This document shows positions 35,985-44,090 of a stretch of DNA of 64,000 nucleotides, in pieces. The number at the start of each line of letters is the position of its first letter. The stretch's first letter is position 1. Source of the DNA: Nodosilinea nodulosa PCC 7104 (lineage in GTDB: Bacteria > Cyanobacteriota > Cyanobacteriia > Phormidesmidales > Phormidesmidaceae); the NCBI RefSeq assembly GCF_000309385.1, contig NZ_JH976537.1:1259425-1323424 (forward strand). The letters run 5' to 3'. The translations under genes and the position numbers were made by a program. Below the pieces are notes generated by a model. The model ran no database searches. It saw only the letters and a program-made list of their open reading frames with translations, and was not told the origin of the DNA.

Positions 35985-37850
35985 ATGGGCACGACACAAG
36001 GGTTCATCCGCGAGGTCATCGGACTGGGACGGCGGTTTGTGGCCCAGGTCGTGGTTTTTGGTGCGATCGCGCTGCTCACCCTCGGCATGGTTAGCTGCGC
36101 CAAGCCGGTGCAGCCCACCGAACTGATCTCAGAACCTACCCCCCAGCCCAACCGCCTCACCGGGCAAATCGCCGAGGTGTCTCCCCCCGAAACCCTGGAG
36201 TCGCTGAAGCAAATTATCGACGCCTATACGCCTCAGGTGCGCATTCTCAGCCCCCGCCCCGGTGAGGTTTTAGACGATACCGCCGTCACCGTCAGGTTCC
36301 AGGTTCGGGGGCTGCCGCTCTTTAAAGACGAGGCCTACCAGCTCGGTCCCCACCTGCACCTGTTCTTAGACAACGAGCCCTACAAAGCCGTCTACGACCT
36401 AGCCGAGCCGATCACCTTCGAGGGCCTGTCGCCCGGCACCCACACCCTGCGCGTCTTTGCGTCGCGACCCTGGCACGAAAGCTTCAAAAACCAGGGCGCT
36501 TTTGACCAGCGCACCTTTCATGTGGTGGCCCCCACGCCCCAAAACGAGCTGAATGCCAAGGCTCCGCTGCTGACCTACAGCCGCCCCCAGGGCACCTACG
36601 GGGCAGAGCCCATCATGCTCGACTTTTACCTCACCAACGCGCCCCTGCACATGAGCGCCCAGGCCGAAACCAACGACGAGCTGCACGACTGGCGGATTCG
36701 CTGCACCGTCAACGACCAGAGCTTTGTCTTCGACCAGTGGCAGTCGATCTGGCTAAAGGGTTTTAAGCCGGGGCGCAACTGGGTGCAGCTTGAGCTAATC
36801 GACGAAAGCGGCAACCCCATCGACAACCGCTTCAACAACACCGTACGCATCATCGACTACCAGCCCGGCGGCAGCGATACGCTCTCTCGCCTGGTGCGCG
36901 GCGAGCTAGGCCTGAAGGACGTGGCAGGCATTATTGACCCCACCTACGTTCCCCCCGCGCCGCCCGCCCCAGAACCAGAGCTAGAACCAGAACTTCCTGG
37001 CCAGACGGTAGAACCCGAAGCTCCCTCAGTTGATTCATCTGATTCATCAGCACCGGAGCCGCGCGCTGGGGAACCTGACGCTGCTCAACCAGAACCAGCG
37101 CCCCCTCAACCAAAGCCTGCCGAAGAAGCGCCCCAAGCAGAGTCCACCGAGCCACCTTCAGCTCCTTCGACTCCGGCGGAACCCGAGGCCGATCGCCCCA
37201 ACCCGTTCCTGCTGCCTGAGAAATCTACGACACCTGAGGCCGTTGATGAGGGCGACGCAGCCACGGTTGAAGATGGCGATGGAGAGGAAGATGCGATCGA
37301 ATCCGAGCGGCCCTCTACGGCGGAATCCGCAGAAGAGCCTGCCGCTCCAGAACCCACGGCCAAGGATGATGCCGAAGGCCTGGCGGTACCGGCAGAGCCA
37401 GTTGTACCGCCGGTGTTGCCCCAGCCTGACGCATGGCCAGAGCCAGTACCCGTGCGCCCCACCCCCAGCAAACCGCCCCAGGCCTCTGAGGGTAAGGGCT
37501 TGCTGAATCGCTTCAAGCAGTGGCGCAATCAGGCTGATCCGCCTGGGGAGGCACCCCCAGCCCCCGCGCCGGAGGTCTCGGGCGAAGAAGGAGCACTCCA
37601 GGCTACACCAACACCAAAGCAGCTCGATTCTGAGGGTTTGGCCCCTGAAACTCCAGCCAATCCTGAGACAGATGCTCCAGAGGACGCTCCCCCCGCTCTC
37701 CCCGAGCCGAAGGCACCAGAGACCGACCCTGGGGAGTCAATTGAAACAGCTCCCCCCCCAGGTTTAGAAGCAGAACCCGACGAACCCGCAGAGCAGCCCC
37801 GAGAGACGCCGCGATCGCCGCTGGTCCCAGAGCTGCGCCCCTTCATCTAG
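35985..37850 (+). CDS. Lipoprotein with Ig-like N-domain and long Pro/Glu/Ala-rich tail
   Basis: 621 aa from ATG 35985. Membrane helix and lipobox (ALLTLGMVSC) predict a lipid-anchored exported protein. Residues about 60-300 contain two beta-sandwich-like units (VRILSPRPGEVLDDTAVTVRFQV...; LLTYSRPQGTYGAEPIMLDFYL...), the first with HLHLFLDNEPYKAVYD as in gliding/lipoprotein DUF-type domains. From about 320 the sequence is disordered, dominated by Pro, Glu, Ala and Asp (APPAPEPELEPELPGQ), likely spanning the periplasm or peptidoglycan. Function unknown. Confidence 0.75.
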   Translation: MGTTQGFIREVIGLGRRFVAQVVVFGAIALLTLGMVSCAKPVQPTELISEPTPQPNRLTGQIAEVSPPETLESLKQIIDAYTPQVRILSPRPGEVLDDTAVTVRFQVRGLPLFKDEAYQLGPHLHLFLDNEPYKAVYDLAEPITFEGLSPGTHTLRVFASRPWHESFKNQGAFDQRTFHVVAPTPQNELNAKAPLLTYSRPQGTYGAEPIMLDFYLTNAPLHMSAQAETNDELHDWRIRCTVNDQSFVFDQWQSIWLKGFKPGRNWVQLELIDESGNPIDNRFNNTVRIIDYQPGGSDTLSRLVRGELGLKDVAGIIDPTYVPPAPPAPEPELEPELPGQTVEPEAPSVDSSDSSAPEPRAGEPDAAQPEPAPPQPKPAEEAPQAESTEPPSAPSTPAEPEADRPNPFLLPEKSTTPEAVDEGDAATVEDGDGEEDAIESERPSTAESAEEPAAPEPTAKDDAEGLAVPAEPVVPPVLPQPDAWPEPVPVRPTPSKPPQASEGKGLLNRFKQWRNQADPPGEAPPAPAPEVSGEEGALQATPTPKQLDSEGLAPETPANPETDAPEDAPPALPEPKAPETDPGESIETAPPPGLEAEPDEPAEQPRETPRSPLVPELRPFI

Positions 37851-37854
37851 CCCG

Positions 37855-38208
37855 CTACTTCACCAGCCGCAGGGTGAGGGGATAGCGATAGGCGATTCCC
37901 TCGTTGGCCCTAATTGCGGCCAGAATAAGCAGCACCAGCCAGGCTAGGCCCAACACAATCATCAGCGGAATGCCGATCAGTACGAAAATCAGGACCCCAG
38001 CCACCACCATGTAGATGGTCATGGAAATGTTGAAATTGAGGGCCTCTTTGCCCTGATCTGCCACAAACGACATTTCGTCCCGCTTGACTAGCCAGATGAT
38101 CAGGGGGCCAATAATATTGCCAAAGGGAATGACAAAACCGGATAGCGCGCTGAGGTGGGCAAGCATAGCCCACATGCGAGATTCTGGGTTGGAGTCGAGC
38201 TGGTTCAT
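37855..38208 (-). CDS. DUF4870 membrane protein
   Basis: 117 aa with three hydrophobic segments. The family pattern is clear: RMWAMLAHLSALSGFVIPFGNIIGPLIIWLVKRDEMSFVADQGKEALNFN. Function unknown; a small inner-membrane protein. It converges with the lipoprotein gene (4 bp between stop codons) and is read in the same direction as rpmF, from which a terminator separates it. Confidence 0.85.
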   Translation of the reverse strand: MNQLDSNPESRMWAMLAHLSALSGFVIPFGNIIGPLIIWLVKRDEMSFVADQGKEALNFNISMTIYMVVAGVLIFVLIGIPLMIVLGLAWLVLLILAAIRANEGIAYRYPLTLRLVK

Positions 38209-38246
38209 GGCGGTGGCCGAATGGAGTAATCTGCCGCCAAGCTAGC

Positions 38247-38278
38247 TCAAAAAGCGGGATAGAGGCTCTATCCCGCTT
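38247..38278 (-). terminator. Rho-independent terminator of rpmF
   Basis: AAGCGGGATAGAG and its near-exact complement CTCTATCCCGCTT; on the minus strand the stem is followed by TTTTTG. It ends the L32 transcript before the DUF4870 gene. Confidence 0.8.
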
Positions 38279-38432
38279 ACAAAATGTAGTATTTCACCCA
38301 GACGCACCCCATCTCAGGGGCAATGACAAAAATCGGTACGAGCAAATTCTTCCCTGGCTCTGCTCAAGGAGTGAATAAAAACGACCGAGGGCCGAAGCCA
38401 CCGCCTAGGGTAAGAGCGCCGTGGGCACCGAC

Positions 38433-38606
38433 CTACTCGTCGTCGTCCTCGTCATCGGTGGGATAGACAAAGCTGGTGGAGCGTCCGGTGAGCACAGACT
38501 TGCCCAGGGACATGGCTTTTTGGGCCTGGAGCGCTGCGGTGCGCTTCCAGGTGGCACGACGCTGGTCGCGCTTTTGTTTGGAGGTTTTCTTCTTGGGAAC
38601 CGCCAT
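38433..38606 (-). CDS. rpmF: 50S ribosomal protein L32
   Basis: 57 aa from ATG 38606: [20 protein letters not shown] followed by [19 protein letters not shown] and the acidic cyanobacterial tail ([10 protein letters not shown]). The four-Cys zinc site of some L32 proteins is absent, as usual in cyanobacteria. A component of the large ribosomal subunit. A MITE copy lies 74 bp upstream of the start, in its promoter region. Confidence 0.95.
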   Translation of the reverse strand: MAVPKKKTSKQKRDQRRATWKRTAALQAQKAMSLGKSVLTGRSTSFVYPTDDEDDDE

Positions 38607-38679
38607 GACAGCAATATTTAAGACTTCACAACCTTTCAACTATAGGTCAAGATGGCAAGTCTGCGCAATCTGGCTTTGT

Positions 38680-38773
38680 TATAGCTGTGGCCAGTGTTAA
38701 GACATGTCTCCTATGAACGTTTGAACGTTCATAGGGTTTCTGGATGTCCTAACCAACGTGATTGTGGCCATAC
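38680..38773. mobile_element. Palindromic MITE, copy A
   Basis: About 94 bp: TATAGCTGTGGCCA..., core CTATGAACGTTTGAACGTTCATAGG, ending ...GTGGCCATA. A shortened member of the four-copy family in this window (copies B, C, D); the central palindrome has lost 7 bp compared with the others. Confidence 0.85.
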
Positions 38774-38786
38774 CTTTCCTCAGAGG

Positions 38787-39197
38787 CTAATCGCTCACCA
38801 GGCTTCTGGCGGCTTCAAAGTAGTTGGCCCACTGGGTCACATCGGGCCTGAGCTGCCAGTCGCTGCGGCTGACTGGCACCGTCAGAATGGGCACGGCAAC
38901 GCCCTGGTTATCGCCAATCACGGTAACGATGACGTCGGTCATCAGCACATCGGCATCGAAACTGCGCTGGATGGCGGCGCGGGCGATAATCTCAGAGCGC
39001 TGCACCAGGGTGTCGAAGCTTTCGCCCTGCTCGCGGACTACAAACAGGTTGACCCGCGAGGTGTAGGCCTGGGCTACGGGCGGCGCGACCAGCATGGGCA
39101 CCGTGGCGCCGCCGAGGCCCAGGAGGGCGGCTAGGGCCAGGGCCGCTACTGAGGGCTGGCGATCGCGCCCGGCATTCAAACGCAAAGAGAAGTTCAT
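38787..39197 (-). CDS. Exported protein of unknown function
   Basis: 136 aa from ATG 39197 (frame open to 39272). Signal peptide (about 1-44, ending VAQA-Y) and a mature domain TSRVNLFVVREQGESFDTLVQRSEIIARAAIQRSFDADVLMTDVIVTVIGDNQGVAVPIL with a cystatin/DUF-like alpha-beta pattern. I recognise similar unnamed cyanobacterial periplasmic proteins. Divergent from the caspase-like gene. Confidence 0.65.
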   Translation of the reverse strand: MNFSLRLNAGRDRQPSVAALALAALLGLGGATVPMLVAPPVAQAYTSRVNLFVVREQGESFDTLVQRSEIIARAAIQRSFDADVLMTDVIVTVIGDNQGVAVPILTVPVSRSDWQLRPDVTQWANYFEAARSLVSD

Positions 39198-39390
39198 GGC
39201 CTGCTGCTCCACACATCCCGCAGGATGCCCAAAAATTGCCTTAACTGTAGCGACAGAGCCGCCAATCGTCAATTAAGAATTGTCGCTATGCTGGATTGCC
39301 TGCCGAGGCTTCCGTTTAGCCGCCCAGGCGCTACTATGGCAGGTGAATTTTCATCCCTCAACTACGCCCTCCCGGAGGCATCTAAAAGGC

Positions 39391-41391
39391 ATGGCAAGCC
39401 ACTGGCCCGTAATCGTCGGCATCAATCAATATCAATCGCTTCAGCCCCTGATGTACGCTCAGTTCGACGCCCTCGAGCTGCGGGATTTTTTGATCAATGA
39501 GGTGGGGTTGCCCGTCGAGTATTGCTCGCTGCTGACGGATGTTTCGCCAATGGTGTACCAGGGGGCCGCAGCGCCCACCCGCGAGGTGCTGATGCAGCGG
39601 CTGGCCCAGAGCTGCGATCGCGCTGGCCCAGAGGATACCGTGTGGTTTTTCTTTAGCGGCTACGGGGTGCAGTGGCAGGGGCAAGACTACCTGCTGCCCA
39701 TTGATGCCGACCCCAACCGCATTGAGCAAACCGGCATTTTGGTGGAAACGCTGCTCCAGCGCATTGTCCAGGGCGGGCAGCGCCAGTCCATTGTCATGCT
39801 CGACATGAATCGGCCCCAGAGCGCCCTGGCCGTGGCCCCCGGCAGCCAGGGGTTGGGTGCCCAGTCCCTGGCTCTGGCCCAGGATCTCGCGATCGCCCTG
39901 GTGCTCTCCTGCCAGCCCGATCAGTTCTCCCAGGAAACCCTGGCGGTGCGCCACGGGCTGTTTACCGAAGCGCTGATCGAAGGCATGCGGTTCCACGGCT
40001 GCCTGACCCTGACGCAGCTGGTCGACTACCTGCGCGATCGCGTCCCCGAGCTGTGCCAGCACCACTGGCGGCCCGCCCAAAACCCCGTGGCGGTGCTGCC
40101 CCCAGGCCAGCAGTACGCCATGCTCGTACCGCCTAGCCTGGTGGGGCAAATGCCCGTTGGTGTGCCGCCGGAGATGGAGGTCTTCCCCCCCGACCAACCC
40201 GCTCCGGAACTCATTCTCCCTCAGCCCACCAATCCAGAGCCAGAACGGCCTATTTACCCCGGCCCATTGCCGTCAGGCCCCACCCCTGGAGACCCCTTAA
40301 ACGGCTCATCAGGTCAATGGCCTGCGGTTGAGCCGACGGCGGAGCCGCCGCCGTCAGTTCGCCCCCCATCTGGAGATATACCCCCAGTCCGCCCCGCCCC
40401 CGATGCGAGCCAGATTCCCTGGCAGCGGTGGGGGCTTTTGGTGGCAGGACTGCTGCTGCTAGGGGTGCTGTGGCGAAACCAGAATAGCTTCCTCGGCCAG
40501 CGGTCTGAGGCACCTGGGGCCTCTGTACCGGCGGCCTCTACACCTGAGACGGCGGCGTCCGAGGCCGCTGCACCTGAACCCCCTGCCCCGCTGCCGTCGG
40601 ACGCTGCTGCCAACGGCAATGGCGGGGAGCCGCTGTTTCCAGGCACGGCGGTGAGTGGAGCCGAGGCCCTACAGCGAGCCAGAACCGCCCTAGACCAGCG
40701 CCAGTTTGGCGAGGCGCTAGTCTGGTTTAATCAAATCCCCGAGAATGAGCGCCCTGTGGACTACGAGGCCCTGGTGATTCAGGCTGAAACCGGCTACGCC
40801 AACGCCAGCCTGTCGGGGGAAGCCACCCTCAACCAGGCCCGCCGGATGATTGAGCCCCTGTCGGCCTCACTGTTTAGCGATGCGATTGAACAGGCGCGTC
40901 AGGTGCCGGAGGGCGACCCCGCCTACAACCAGGCCCAGGCCGACATTAAGCGCTGGAGCCAGGTGATTGTCGACTTAGCCGAGGGGCGAGCCGCCTCCGG
41001 CGATTTAGACGGGGCCATTAGCGCCGCCCGCCTGGTGCCCGGCGACCAGGGCGAAATCTGGGGCCAGGCCCAGGCGCGCATTCAGCAGTGGGAGCAGAGT
41101 AAGGTTAACCGGCAGCTGTTGCAGAAGGCCCAGGGCGTATTGCAGCCCGATCAGGCCGTCTCGTTCCAGTCGGCGATCGAGATCGCCCGGCAGATTCCCC
41201 CCGACTACCCCGAGTCACCCATTGCCCAAAGCCGCATAGACCAGTGGAGCCGAGACATTCTGGCGATCGCCCGCGCCCGCGCCGCCGATGGCCAGATTCC
41301 CGGCGCTATCTCCGCTGCCGGTCTCGTTCCCCCCGGCACCAGCGCCTACGACCAGGCCCAGGAGGAGATTCGGCAGTGGCAGGGGCAGTGA
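39391..41391 (+). CDS. Pseudo-orthocaspase (C14 fold, Tyr-Asn dyad) with membrane helix
   Basis: 666 aa from ATG 39391 (GGAGG in front). Residues 1-210 form a caspase-like p20 domain: WPVIVGINQYQSLQPLMYAQFDA, FFFSGYG and SIVMLDMNRPQ. The catalytic His is replaced by Tyr (Y91 in FSGYG instead of FSGHG) and the Cys by Asn (N140), the YN type described for some cyanobacterial orthocaspases, which are predicted non-proteolytic. A Pro-rich linker, a membrane helix (WGLLVAGLLLLGVLW, about residue 350) and a helical C-terminal region with repeats of the form AISAARLVPGDQG follow. Probably a scaffold or signalling protein. Confidence 0.85.
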   Translation: MASHWPVIVGINQYQSLQPLMYAQFDALELRDFLINEVGLPVEYCSLLTDVSPMVYQGAAAPTREVLMQRLAQSCDRAGPEDTVWFFFSGYGVQWQGQDYLLPIDADPNRIEQTGILVETLLQRIVQGGQRQSIVMLDMNRPQSALAVAPGSQGLGAQSLALAQDLAIALVLSCQPDQFSQETLAVRHGLFTEALIEGMRFHGCLTLTQLVDYLRDRVPELCQHHWRPAQNPVAVLPPGQQYAMLVPPSLVGQMPVGVPPEMEVFPPDQPAPELILPQPTNPEPERPIYPGPLPSGPTPGDPLNGSSGQWPAVEPTAEPPPSVRPPSGDIPPVRPAPDASQIPWQRWGLLVAGLLLLGVLWRNQNSFLGQRSEAPGASVPAASTPETAASEAAAPEPPAPLPSDAAANGNGGEPLFPGTAVSGAEALQRARTALDQRQFGEALVWFNQIPENERPVDYEALVIQAETGYANASLSGEATLNQARRMIEPLSASLFSDAIEQARQVPEGDPAYNQAQADIKRWSQVIVDLAEGRAASGDLDGAISAARLVPGDQGEIWGQAQARIQQWEQSKVNRQLLQKAQGVLQPDQAVSFQSAIEIARQIPPDYPESPIAQSRIDQWSRDILAIARARAADGQIPGAISAAGLVPPGTSAYDQAQEEIRQWQGQ

Positions 41392-41616
41392 GTGAGGGAT
41401 GAGGGAGATGGGGAAGGTGGGGGAGGTGAGGAAGCGAGTGGCAGATCTGAGGCTATTGCGATCGCCTTCCACTGCGGATGGTGCGGTGCCCCATACTGTA
41501 GACAGAACTATGCCTACTTTTGGATTGCTTGGCTCCCCCGCTCCCTCGCTCCCCCGCTCTCCTGCCCAAAGAACCTCTGTCGCCGAGTACTGCCCCCATC
41601 ATCCTGGCCTCCTCAA

Positions 41617-41650
41617 ATCCAAAATCGCTAATCTAAAATCCCAAATCTGA
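41617..41650. repeat. Heptamer-type repeat (AATCCAAAATC)
   Basis: CAAATCCAAAATCGCTAATCTAAAATCCCAAATC just before the oligopeptidase stop; same family as at 15.6 and 60.1 kb. The surrounding 41392-41650 stretch is low complexity and has no gene. Confidence 0.65.
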
Positions 41651-41651
41651 A

Positions 41652-43466
41652 TTACATTGTTAGGCTTTCCAGGCGGCTGACGGCTCTGTCCACAATATCC
41701 AGGCTGGCCTGCCAGAATGCGGGTTGGCGAATGTCCTGGCGCAGGTGGCGCTGCACCACGTCCTCTGCGGTCATGCTGCCCGTGTCCCGCAGCAGGCTGG
41801 TGTAGAGGTCATTGAACTCATCGCCGTAGCGGTCTTTTTGGGCGTAGATGCCCAGGCTGAACAGGTAGCCAAACAGGTACGGGTAGTTGTAGAAGCCCAG
41901 TTCTGCGATCGAGAAGTGCAGCTTGCTGGCCCAAAACATCTCGTCGTAGCTGGCCAGGCTGTCTTCGTACCAGTGCTGCCAGCTGTCGCCCATCATGGTT
42001 TTGAGGGTGTCGGCAATTACAAAACCCTGCTTGCGGGCCTCGACCAGTTTTTGCTCAAAGGTAAACCGAGCAGGAATATTGAGCAAAAACGTGATGGCGG
42101 CAGCCCCTTCTTCCCAGGCAATGGATAGCTTTTGCGCTGGGGTGCTGGCCTGCTCGAACAGGGCATCGCGCACCAGGGTTTCACCAAAAATGCTGGCGGT
42201 TTCGGCCAGGGTCATGGGGTAAAAGGTTTTGTAGCGGGGCATGTCTCTCATCACCCAGTTGTGCCAGGCGTGGCCCAGCTCGTGGGCCAGGGTCAGCACG
42301 TTGTTCATGCTGCCCTCAAAGGTCGTAAAAATGCGCGGTTGCTTCGGCTCGGCAAAGCTGGTGCAGTAGGCTCCGGTGGCCCGATTGGGCGTGGGCTTGG
42401 CGTCAATCCAGCCTTTTTCGGCCATCATTATTGCAAAGTCTCCCATGGCTGGGGTGAACTGCCGGAAGGCGTTGGCGACTAATTCAATGGCTTCTTCAAA
42501 GGTAAATCCCTCGCTCTGGTCCGTGGCCGGGGGCGGCGCAAACAGATCCCAGGGGGCAGGCTGGATGTCGAGCACTCTACCCATGGCATTTAGGGCGCGC
42601 TGGCCGATCGCCCGCCCTTGGTAAGTAGCCTCCATCATGGCGTCGAGGGTGGCGCGATCGATGCGGCTCTGGTGGCAGCTTTTGTCGAGGTAGTGCAGGG
42701 TGCGGTGGTGCGATCGCCGCTTGGTTTCCGCCAGCCGCCAGCCGTTGATGGCGTTGAGAATGGCGGCCACCGTCTCGGCCCGGCTCTCCCAGGCGGCATT
42801 GACCCCATGCCAGGCTTCGGAGCGGACGGCGCGATCGCCGGAGCTAAGCAGGTTAAACGCCTTGGCCAGCCCCACAGTCTCGCCCTTGACGGTGCAATGC
42901 AGCGTGCCCGCTAGCTCGGTGTAGAGGTTGCCCCAGCCCTGGAGCCCATTCACCGCCAGGCCCGTGATCAGCGTCTCTTCCGCCAGGCTGAGCAGCTGGT
43001 CGTTGAGTTTACGCTGGTGCAGGAGCGAGAAACTCAGCTCTTCGAGCACCGGATCGGCCACTAGAGCCTGGATGAAATCGTCGTCTGCGCGGAGAAGAAA
43101 AATATCCAGCGCTTTAGTCGCCTGGCTGATTTCGGCGCTGAGCTGTTGCAGGGTGGGTTTCCACTCGCTGGCGCGGGCATCGCGGCAGTCGACGCTGAGG
43201 ATGGAGGTGATAAAAGTGCGCAAGTTACCCAGGCGTTTGGACGTTTCGGTGCGCTGCTGATGGGCGACTCTGACCTGGGCCAGCAGGTCCTCAAACTGGT
43301 CTTTAGGGAGGGGCAGCGCAGACTCAAGGTACTCATTGAAGGGGGTACAGCGATCGGCCAGGTAGGCTATGTCGGCCTTGAGGCGATCGACGGTGGCAGC
43401 AATTTTGGGGTCGTCGCTGCCAGTGTAGAAATAGCTGTTATCCCAAGTTTGTTGCAGGTTAGGCAT
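41652..43466 (-). CDS. M3-family oligoendopeptidase
   Basis: 604 aa from ATG 43466 (frame open to 43574). Zinc-metalloprotease site HELGHAWHNW (H-E-x-x-H) with the downstream acidic ligand region SIFGETLV, inside a mostly helical fold as in PepF/thimet-type peptidases. It degrades short peptides in the cytoplasm, including released signal peptides. Typical length for the clade-3 oligoendopeptidases of cyanobacteria. Its upstream region contains MITE copy B. Confidence 0.92.
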   Translation of the reverse strand: MPNLQQTWDNSYFYTGSDDPKIAATVDRLKADIAYLADRCTPFNEYLESALPLPKDQFEDLLAQVRVAHQQRTETSKRLGNLRTFITSILSVDCRDARASEWKPTLQQLSAEISQATKALDIFLLRADDDFIQALVADPVLEELSFSLLHQRKLNDQLLSLAEETLITGLAVNGLQGWGNLYTELAGTLHCTVKGETVGLAKAFNLLSSGDRAVRSEAWHGVNAAWESRAETVAAILNAINGWRLAETKRRSHHRTLHYLDKSCHQSRIDRATLDAMMEATYQGRAIGQRALNAMGRVLDIQPAPWDLFAPPPATDQSEGFTFEEAIELVANAFRQFTPAMGDFAIMMAEKGWIDAKPTPNRATGAYCTSFAEPKQPRIFTTFEGSMNNVLTLAHELGHAWHNWVMRDMPRYKTFYPMTLAETASIFGETLVRDALFEQASTPAQKLSIAWEEGAAAITFLLNIPARFTFEQKLVEARKQGFVIADTLKTMMGDSWQHWYEDSLASYDEMFWASKLHFSIAELGFYNYPYLFGYLFSLGIYAQKDRYGDEFNDLYTSLLRDTGSMTAEDVVQRHLRQDIRQPAFWQASLDIVDRAVSRLESLTM

Positions 43467-43579
43467 GGGCGGTATGGGGGCGAAGGGAAATGACTTTAGC
43501 TTAGCCAATGTCTGGACGCCGCTGGATTTGAGCAAGAGTCGACCTGGGCTGAGCTGCCCTTTTGCCATGCCCACGCAAC

Positions 43580-43682
43580 TATAGCTGTGGCCAGTCTGGT
43601 TAAGACAGGTCTTCTATGAACGTTCAAACGTTTGAATGTTCATAGGATTTCTGGATACCCTAACTAACGTGACTATGGCTAT
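43580..43682. mobile_element. Palindromic MITE, copy B
   Basis: About 103 bp: TATAGCTGTGGCCA, TCTGGTTAAGACAGG, perfect palindrome TATGAACGTTCAAACGTTTG..., then TAACTAACGTGACTATGGCTATA. It lies in the divergent promoter region of the oligoendopeptidase and dacB. A short open frame on the minus strand here is only the element itself. Confidence 0.9.
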
Positions 43683-43710
43683 ACCCTGATTGACTGACAA
43701 AAGTTTTGAT

Positions 43711-43814
43711 GTGGGTTGGTGTTGAGCGAAGCGTTCGCGTAGCGTCTCGAGGGGAGAAAACCCAACGCCAGCAGCGGTTTTTTGGGGTTTCGCTATCGCG
43801 CCACCCAACCTACG
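43711..43814. repeat. Cyanobacterial interspersed repeat (GCGAAGCGTTCGCGTAGCG)
   Basis: Contains GTGGGTTGGTGTTGAGCGAA, GCGTTCGCGTAGCGTCTCG and CCACCCAACCTACGCG. These palindromic blocks recur in many cyanobacterial genomes. No gene. It sits between MITE copy B and the duplicated dacB leader. Confidence 0.6.
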
Positions 43815-43960
43815 CGAACCCTAACTTTTAGGTTTGACGCTGCACTAGCCGAGTAGTTTCCGAGCCTAGCTGAGTAGTCTTTGAGGGAACTTGTGGTCTA
43901 CTAGGCATGGTCAATTCTACAAAGTTCAGTCAGCGTTGATATTGAGGATGGTCGCAGATG

Positions 43961-44090
43961 ATTGAGGGGGTTATGCTGGTGCTTCGGCAGGTGCAGCGCG
44001 TGGGCATTGTCTTGGGCTTTGGTGTATTGAGGGGGTTATGCTGGTGCTTCGGCAGGTGCAGCGCGTGGGCATTGTCTTGGGCTTTGGTGT
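43961..44090 (+). repeat. 65-bp perfect tandem duplication at the dacB start
   Basis: 43961-44025 is repeated exactly at 44026-44090, starting ATTGAGGGGGTTATGCTGGT and ending TTGGGCTTTGGTGT; the period is 65. Each copy carries an ATG (43973, 44038) and the signal-peptide start. Because 65 is not a multiple of three, only the second ATG reads into dacB. Confidence 0.95.

Noticed and set aside
43614..43808. Minus-strand frame of 64 codons ending IQTFERS, similar to the end of a frame at 55915-56145
   Set aside because: The shared IVTLVRxSRNP...QTFERS is only the MITE read in one frame, not a protein family.
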